Position numbers and translations under genes: made by a program
The notes under the pieces: model-generated
Databases searched by the model: none
What the model was told of the DNA's origin: nothing
Seen by the model: only the letters and a program-made list of their open reading frames with translations
Assembly (NCBI RefSeq): GCF_910596095.1
Contig: NC_056551.1
Span: 16,171,001 to 16,235,000, forward strand
Reading direction: 5' to 3'
Length of the DNA: 64,000 nt
Origin: Thunnus maccoyii
Lineage: Eukaryota; Chordata; Actinopteri; Scombriformes; Scombridae
Part shown: in pieces, positions 57,601 through 64,000 of the stretch
Numbering within the stretch: position 1 is the first letter of the stretch
Layout of the letters: each line of letters begins with the position of its first letter

Positions 57601-60385
57601 AATTGCATATTCTGGCGGTTCATTTCACTGTACAGTCAGTAGAAGAAGAAGAAGTGATTTTAGGTTTGGCTGTATTTGGATCACGCAGTGCTGATGATCG
57701 AGTGACTGTTGTGTTCCAGTAAAACAGGATGAGGGTTGGGATTAGACTAAGGCCATGAGTTTATCGAGATCCAGCATGTCTAAAGACGTTCTTTAACTAT
57801 GGAATTCTCTCCTTTTTACTTCATTTTTGTTTCCATTACATTAATGCCACAAATACATGTTAGCACTCTATATAATATGCAAGTACTATAAAACCAAAGT
57901 GTGGGACTTCAAAGCATGTTTGGCTTACATATGTGAATGTTTTACCTCAAAGTATTCTGACATGATGTTTTAAGCTCGTGAAAATTAAGAGACTTTTCAC
58001 ACGCCTCATTTGCCATTTTGACACATCAATATATAAATTTGCGTTTGGGGTTATATGTGACTTTTTGTAAGTGTAAGTTTTAAATATTCTTGAGGTTTTA
58101 TGCCACCATGTAGCGCTGATTGTCGCTCAGTGAGAGTTTAGAGACTCAGTAGACACACAGGTTGAACAGAGTGTTTGACCTGTGGATTGACATGTGTTTA
58201 TGTGGTTAGTGAACCTGGTGTTGTCACCCCCCTCCCCCTTATCCTTCTTTTACTCTTTGGTGGTCACCATTGATTGATCACATGTCCCGGCTAGCCCCTA
58301 AGGTTGTTACACTGACCTTCTGCAGAAGTAAACGCAAAGCAGATCATTAACTGCTTAGCAATTAGCTGCTAAACAGGAAGTTATCACTGACCTGCCAGCC
58401 TGCGTTCAAGCACGCCGCTGACTGAATGTGTCATTGTCATGTGGCCACCACGTTTCCTTTCCGTGGAGGAGTTTATTTTTGTTTGTGCTCGTTCTCACAG
58501 GAAGAGCAAAGAAGAGAACAAAGGTTGTCTATTTTTTTTAAGAGTCACTCAGTGACTCTTAAAAAAAAACAACAAAACACACAGAAAATATGAGAATTAA
58601 TTTTCATCCGTGTGAAACTGGACAAGTCAGAAGAGCTCGAAAAAAACCTTCTCGCCTGCACCGTTATCAGGAGGCACTCTACATGATATATGAAGTATCA
58701 GAGAATGCTGGCACGCGGTCCAAGTTGATTTGTTACGGGCATTATTGCACAACCTCGTAGCTAGATGAGTCACAAACGTTGTCCACATTGTCTCAGAATA
58801 GCTATTCCCAAACGTAATTCTCCCTGTTTGCTGTTGCTGATTTAAATGTTGACAACATGTGGCCTTTCATTAAATAAAGTCAAAACGGCATTTAGCCAAA
58901 TTAAGATTCTTCTGATGCTGTCTCTGCTGTTTCTCACAGACATGTTACTCACAGACTAAACAATGATTTTGCATGCGTGGGATTTTTGAAGATATGAAGA
59001 CAGTAATATCTGTACTTTTTTTAGGAACATTTTCTTCTGGAAGAAGTCAGTTATGTTCAGAATATGATTTTTTTTTTTTTTAGATTACTGTAACTGGACT
59101 GAACTCTTCTAATTTGACGTTGTGCTTTTTTTTTTTTGCAATGTGTGGACGCAAAACAAGATTTTCCATTTAGTGCTTGAAACCCAGCAGGTCTCATCCC
59201 TTTTACGTCTATCCCCGTTGTGAAAGACTCACAGAATTGATGTCTGTGTTTCTTTTTTTTTTTTTTTTTCCTTTTTTTTTTAAAGACAGAACTCAATAGG
59301 GGAATGGCAGAAGAATGGAGGGAAAGGAGAAACGGAGGGAGGTGAGGAGGAGGGTTGTGAAAATTGCCGTTGGCTGCCACCCAGGGCCCAGTCTTTGTGG
59401 TAATGAAGGGTTAGAGGCAGCGTTATTGCTCCCAGATGCCGTGCGGCTTCTCCGCAGCCCTTTGATGCACGGCCCAAGTCACCAGGACTTTTCTATCAGG
59501 CTCCCATCAACATACACACTACCACACACACATGTACACACCGAGGCATGCAGCGCTTAAAAAAAAAAAAAAAAAAAAAAAAACAAGGATGCTGTAAACG
59601 ACTTATCTTTTTGGTTTATCCGACCAAACTACTCAGATTTGTTTCAGAGTGTTAATTGGATACGGTTTGTGTAATGTGTGTGTGTGTGTTTGGTGTTTAT
59701 ACATACTGTAGCGTTTGTGTGTGTGTGTTCGTGTGAGGCCAAATTTTGTCCACTTTTTTTTTTTAAATCATGTTTGAATCTCTCAGACGTATTTTGGATG
59801 GTATGCACAGCGGTGAAGTGCCTTTATGAATCCAGAAGTGAACTTCCTCTGGCTTTTCATAATGAGCCTGCTATTACTCACTAACAAAACAAAACCATGG
59901 AAAGTACTCTGCTCACACACTGCTCCAAACACCACAGGCTGCAGTAACTACCGAGTGCACTACCTTGGGCTGCTGCTGTGTGTGTGTGTGTGTGTTCGTG
60001 TGAGAGAGAGCGTGAAAATGTCGCCTGTGTAGAGGTATCACACATCACACATGTGGTTCGGGTCTAAACGAAAAGAATTTATTAATCTATTAAAAAACAA
60101 CGGGTGTGAAAATCATCAGTACAGTCGTTAATGTAAGATTTTGTAGGTAAGTGTATGAATGAGTGAAGAACAGTGTAGATGTTGTATGCTGAAAGTTTAT
60201 TGTGGTTGTGTGATTATGAATGTTTCTTGTTCTCCGGTCTCTCTTGAGACTAGCTGAACGAGACTACCTGATTAAATAAAGTTAAGATAAAAAAGAAATT
60301 AAAATTACTAAAGGTTTCCTACTCAGCCTCCCAGGATAAAGAGTTGATTTGCCCATATTACTGTTACACAGGGTAATCCATATAT
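54627..60385. other. middle of the large dnm1 intron, no gene recognised
   Basis: It holds CA/TG runs (55158-55175, 55259-55271, 55456-55470), poly-T and poly-A runs near 59247-59282 and 59559-59582, and TG runs at 59676-59690 and 59979-59994. At about 60225-60292, GACTACCTGATTAAATAAAG resembles the tail of a fish retroelement. No dynamin exon was found. Confidence 0.5.
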
Positions 60386-60792
60386 AGCTGCAAGTAATGA
60401 TTATTTTCATCATCAGTTAATCTGCGGATTATTTTCTCAATTATCGTCAATCGTCAATTATAGTCTCAATCGTTTTGTCTATTACACATCAGAAAAATTG
60501 AACTAAAAAATGCTCATTGAAATTTTCCACAGACTGAGGTCATTAAATGTTTTGCTATGTCTGAACAGTCCAAAATCCACCATCCAAAGATATGTTCAGT
60601 TTACTGTCATGTATGACACATATAAGTGTCCACACAATCCAAATGCTCACATTTCAGAAACTGCAACCAGCAAATATTTGACATTTTTCCTCAAAAAACC
60701 CCCAAAAACGAATATTCGAATGATCAGAATAGCTTGAGATTAATTTTCTGTCGATCGACAAATTGATTAATTGACTTATTGCTGCAGCTCTA
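60386..60792. repeat. teleost interspersed repeat, copy 2
   Basis: It starts AGCTGCAAGTAATGATTATT and ends ATTGCTGCAGCTCTA. Internal GATATGTTCAGTTTACTGTC and CTCAATTATCGTCAATCG match the family of the copy at 19170-19430. Confidence 0.65.
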
Positions 60793-61261
60793 AATCTACA
60801 GACCTCACTGTCAGTGGTGTTTGTGCCCTATAGGGGAGATTTTAGATTGGAGCACAAAAAGTGCAACAATAATACCGCCAGTCCTAGAACTTCAAATATG
60901 AACTCACACTAAAATGAAGTGCAAAAATACCTCTAGCCCTGACAAAGCCCCCCCCCCTATTTGGTGCCCTAGCAGCCGCCTATATGGCTTATGTCATGGG
61001 CCGTCAATCAACAGAAGTTTAATTGGCAACTATTTTGATAAACAATTAATCATTTCAGTCTTTTTCCAAGCAAAAATGCCAAACACCCTCTGGGTCCAGC
61101 TTTTTAGACACATATCATTTGAAAATCTTTAGCTTCTGCACTGTTGGTCACAAGACAAGTGAGTTGAAGGCATCACAGAGGGCTCTAAGTAATTGTGAAT
61201 GACATTTTTTATACAATTTTTAAAATTTTCATAGAGCTATATACTGTGTACATGTAAGTGT

Positions 61262-61265
<4 letters not shown>

Positions 61266-61325
<60 letters not shown>
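61266..61325. repeat. (TG)n microsatellite
   Basis: About 30 TG units, ending some 160 bp before the start of the repeat-protein frame. Confidence 0.95.
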
Positions 61326-61328
<3 letters not shown>

Positions 61329-61484
61329 GAACTGGAACTCTTGGGTTCCTTTGGCTCATCAAGGTAGAACGTGACATCACACAGAACACATTCTGTTTCA
61401 CTGCAGTAACTGGACTCATTTCAAGTCATTTAGAGTCATTTCGAGTTATTGACTGTCAAGTGCATCTTTCTGTCAACTTTTACA

Positions 61485-62570
61485 ATGGGTTTTCAAGAGA
61501 CACAAAGCGACTTCCATTATTCCTGGAAAGACAACAAAGCCCAGAAGACTCTGGAAATCTTCCATGAGGACAGCTTCTGGTCTATAATGAAAAATGAGAC
61601 CATACGGGCACATCTGAAGGAGGAAGCCTACAAGGTGGCTGACCTGATTGCAAGAGAATGGGGCGATCAGAAGGAGCCAGAGATAGACGAAAAACTTTAT
61701 AGATACAGTTTTTGGTCTTTCATGAAACATGAACCCATGCAGACACACCTGAAGGGAGAAGCCTACAAGGTGAATTACCTGATTGCAAGACACTGGGGCA
61801 ATGAGAAGACTTTGAAGTCCAAGCTACACCAGATGACTTGCGAAAACCTTGATGAGGACAGTTTCTGGTCTGTCATGAAAAACGAGGCCATGCATGCTCA
61901 TCTGAAGAAGGAAGCAAACAAGGTGGCTGACCGGATTGCAAGAGAATCAGGCAATCAGAAAAAGCCCAAGATAGACCAGATGACTTGTGAAAACCTTAAT
62001 AAGGACAGCTTCTGGTCTATCATGAAAAATGAAGTCATGCATGCTCATCTCAAGGGGGAAGCCTACAAGGTGGCTGACCAGATTGCAAGAGAATTTGGCA
62101 ACCAGAAGAAGCCCAAGATCAACCAGAAGGCACTGGAAATCTCCCATGAGGACAGCTTCTGGTCTATAATGAAAAATGAGACCATACGGGCACACCTGAA
62201 GGGGGAAGCCTACAAGGTGGCTGACCTGATTGCAAGACAGTGGGGCAATGAGAAGACTTCAAAGTCCAAGCTACACCAGATGACTTGTGAAAACCTTAAT
62301 AAGGACGGCTTCTGGTCTATCATGAAAAATGAGGCGATGCATGCTCATCTCAAGGAGGAAGCCTACAAAATGGCTCATCTGATTGCTGGTCAGAAGGCAT
62401 CTAAACCCAAGAAAAAAGAGAGGACTTCTACACAAATTGATGGGCAAAACTTCTGGAGCTTAATGGAGGACAAGGCCATTCATGCTCATCTGAGACAGGA
62501 GGCTTTTAAGGTGGCAGAGATGATTGAGAGAGACTGGGGTACAAAGGGCACAAGGTCCACCAGCTCTTAG
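61485..62570 (+). CDS. intronless frame of seven tandem FW-type repeats, family not recognised
   Basis: The frame runs from the first ATG (61485, MGFQETQSDF) to TAG at 62568-62570, 361 residues. It has no splice signals, while everything else in this region is split. After a 28-residue leader come seven units whose first codons are at 61569, 61704, 61857, 62004, 62151, 62304 and 62445, spaced 45, 51, 49, 49, 51 and 47 codons. The core is DSFWSIMKNE..HAHLK, then EAYKVADLIAR and GNQKKPK. FW, HLK and EA.K are kept in all units. Linkers alternate between QMTCENLNK and KALEISHE types. It looks helical and basic, with no signal peptide or membrane segment. It sits on the dnm1 sense strand inside the large intron. 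A TOG-like fragment follows in frame after the stop. I cannot assign a function; it may be a retrocopy or a lineage-specific gene. Confidence 0.6.
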   Translation: MGFQETQSDFHYSWKDNKAQKTLEIFHEDSFWSIMKNETIRAHLKEEAYKVADLIAREWGDQKEPEIDEKLYRYSFWSFMKHEPMQTHLKGEAYKVNYLIARHWGNEKTLKSKLHQMTCENLDEDSFWSVMKNEAMHAHLKKEANKVADRIARESGNQKKPKIDQMTCENLNKDSFWSIMKNEVMHAHLKGEAYKVADQIAREFGNQKKPKINQKALEISHEDSFWSIMKNETIRAHLKGEAYKVADLIARQWGNEKTSKSKLHQMTCENLNKDGFWSIMKNEAMHAHLKEEAYKMAHLIAGQKASKPKKKERTSTQIDGQNFWSLMEDKAIHAHLRQEAFKVAEMIERDWGTKGTRSTSS

Positions 62571-62975
62571 GACAGACTGAGGAGGAGGAGGAGAGTGGAT
62601 GATGAAAGTCCTGAGAAGGTATGAGATGCCTGGCAGAAGAAAATTGAAGATTTAAAATCTATTCAGGATCTGGCAAGGAACCACACAGAGGTATTGGAGG
62701 CTATAATTCAGTTATGCAACATCCTTGGAGCCACACGGGTACTTACAGGTGGCAAGAATTTCACCAAAAGCTTCCTTATTGCTGTCAGCAAAATATGTTC
62801 TGATGCAGCAGTGGACGTGAGGCGCCACGGACATGACATCCTTCAAAACATTTCCATCCACAACGCTTTCCAAAAGCAGTGGAAAGAGGCCGTTCCAGAA
62901 AAGGACAAATGCTCACTGGAGGGACTCATGAGGAGGCTGAAAACAGTGGAAGGGACCTGCAGCAGAGGACTATAA
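62571..62975 (+). pseudogene. TOGARAM/crescerin-like C-terminal TOG fragment, in frame after two stops
   Basis: The frame of the preceding repeat protein continues past TAG (62568) through DDESPEK to a TGA at 62625-62627. It then reads DAWQKKIEDLKSIQDLARNH and on to a TAA at 62973-62975. The part LEAIIQLCNILGATRVLTGG, FTKSFLIAVSKICSDAAVDV and RRHGHDILQN has the pattern of the last TOG domain of TOGARAM proteins. In those I recall G.TR.L.G, then repeated D....RYYGR helices and a P..D...I segment. PEK.WQ.KIE.LKSI also fits the start of that domain. Only the beginning and end helices are present; the centre of the domain (about 100 residues) is missing. TOGARAM proteins bind ciliary microtubules. 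With two stops and an internal deletion it is probably a decayed copy, unless the stops are read through or spliced out. Confidence 0.6.
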
Positions 62976-63013
62976 TGATTTCACTGTTAATTCATAATAA
63001 TTGGCAACAAAAA

Positions 63014-63019
63014 AATAAA
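63014..63019 (+). promoter_or_regulatory. candidate polyadenylation signal after the repeat/TOG locus
   Basis: AATAAA lies about 40 nt after the TAA that ends the TOG-like fragment. No poly-A tract or target duplication was recognised after it. Confidence 0.4.
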
Positions 63020-64000
63020 ATAATCAAAGACTTGAGGTCTTGAATCAGTGCACAAGATAGTTTTATGGTTTTAAGGTGTTATATGATGTTAATTGCAATG
63101 AAACAACAAAACAAACCTCTTTGACCAAAAACATGGATGAGTAAAGAGACACAGCAGGTCTGGATTCAGTGTTTGACACAATTACAAAGCTTTTAAAAAA
63201 TTCTTTATGGGTCAGAAAATTATGCAATTATTATTATTATGTAGTTACAATATGTATTATGTAATACCAGGAACATGCAAAGCACATTTATGAATGAATA
63301 CTCACACAGGCATATTGTAATTATACAGGTTTACAATGAAAATAATTATATTAACAGCTAGTGACAATATATCACAGGCACACATTAAGAAAATAAAAAA
63401 TGTATTAAAGTCTGTGTAGAGCACTAATAAATATGAGTTCTGAGTTTTTCACACCACAGAAAAATGTGTTATTAATCACCCAGCCAAATTTCACGGATTA
63501 AAAAAATCGCTAAGTATATAAAATTAGGTTTCAAAATCATGGAAAAACAAGCAGTATTCTGAGCTCTGAAACGCTGGAGGCATGTCCACTGAAGGTGCTG
63601 AAATTTAAAAAAAATCAGAAAAACAAAAAAATCAGTCAGTTAAGGGTTTTATTGGTGGAGAAATCAGGTTTTTTAGTCATCAGTGCAACATTACTGTGGC
63701 TCTACAAAGATGCTGTTGTTCCCCAGTTACTGTATGAGAGACCAACTCTTAAAGCTGGAACTGAAATACGTTACCATAACATCTTGCTGTACCATTAAAA
63801 TAAGAATGTACATCTCCTAATGGAAGCTTGTTTCATTTGTTAAATTGTTTTAGGATGTGTTATTCTTTTAATAGCCTAAGCGGCTGTCTGGTTCTTAAAA
63901 TCCACAGAGGAATTAGAGGAAAGTGAATTTGTTGGCCTCCTGCTTCGTGGTCTAAGCCTCTGTACCAGACTCCAGTCAATTAAGTCCATAATTAAATGAC
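63020..64000. other. AT-rich right edge, presumably dnm1 intron
   Basis: No exon, repeat terminus or RNA was recognised. A 67-codon frame at 63595-63798 has no known features. Confidence 0.4.

Noticed and set aside
61473..62195. Minus-strand frames opposite the FW repeats
   Set aside because: They are periodic only because the plus-strand repeats are, and no single minus frame spans the region.

Overview
This is nuclear DNA from a ray-finned (teleost) fish. The genes are split by GT-AG introns. Introns and spacers are full of CA/TG microsatellites, and several interspersed repeats look like teleost families. Gene order is surf2 (-), bbln (+), ciz1 (-), dnm1 (+). The bbln/ciz1/dnm1 block matches human 9q34.11 (C9orf16/BBLN-CIZ1-DNM1), and SURF2 lies further along the same human arm.

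Layout. 0.2-0.65 kb: first two coding exons of surf2, which runs off the left edge. 1.7-2.9 kb: complete two-exon bbln, whose intron holds a long inverted repeat. 6.2-13.75 kb: complete 15-exon ciz1 coding region (797 codons by exon sum), tail-to-tail with bbln; one intron carries a dead Tc1-like transposon with a TTAA-flanked element nested inside it. 13.75-16.15 kb: head-to-head spacer between ciz1 and dnm1. 16.15-47.6 kb: dnm1 from the start codon through the GTPase, middle/stalk and first PH-domain exon. It includes the paired alternative exons 10a/10b, a GC splice donor just before them, a 12-nt microexon and a candidate new 30-nt microexon. The rest of PH, GED and PRD must lie beyond 64 kb.

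47.6-64 kb reads as one very large dnm1 intron. On its minus strand is a mir-199 hairpin with both mature arms intact, the arrangement known in vertebrate dynamin genes. Near the right edge, on the sense strand, is an intronless open frame of about 361 codons built from seven copies of a roughly 49-residue 'FW...HAHLK..EA.KVA' repeat. It is followed in the same frame, after two stop codons, by a fragment resembling the C-terminal TOG domain of TOGARAM/crescerin proteins. I recognise no described family for the repeat part, and it is the best candidate here for something undescribed.

Functionally, dnm1 encodes the endocytic membrane-fission GTPase and hosts an antisense microRNA. ciz1 encodes a nuclear-matrix zinc-finger protein, bbln a small coiled-coil protein and surf2 a nucleolar protein. 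They are neighbours by conserved synteny, not members of one pathway. All coordinates come from reading splice sites by eye; no alignment or folding program was run.
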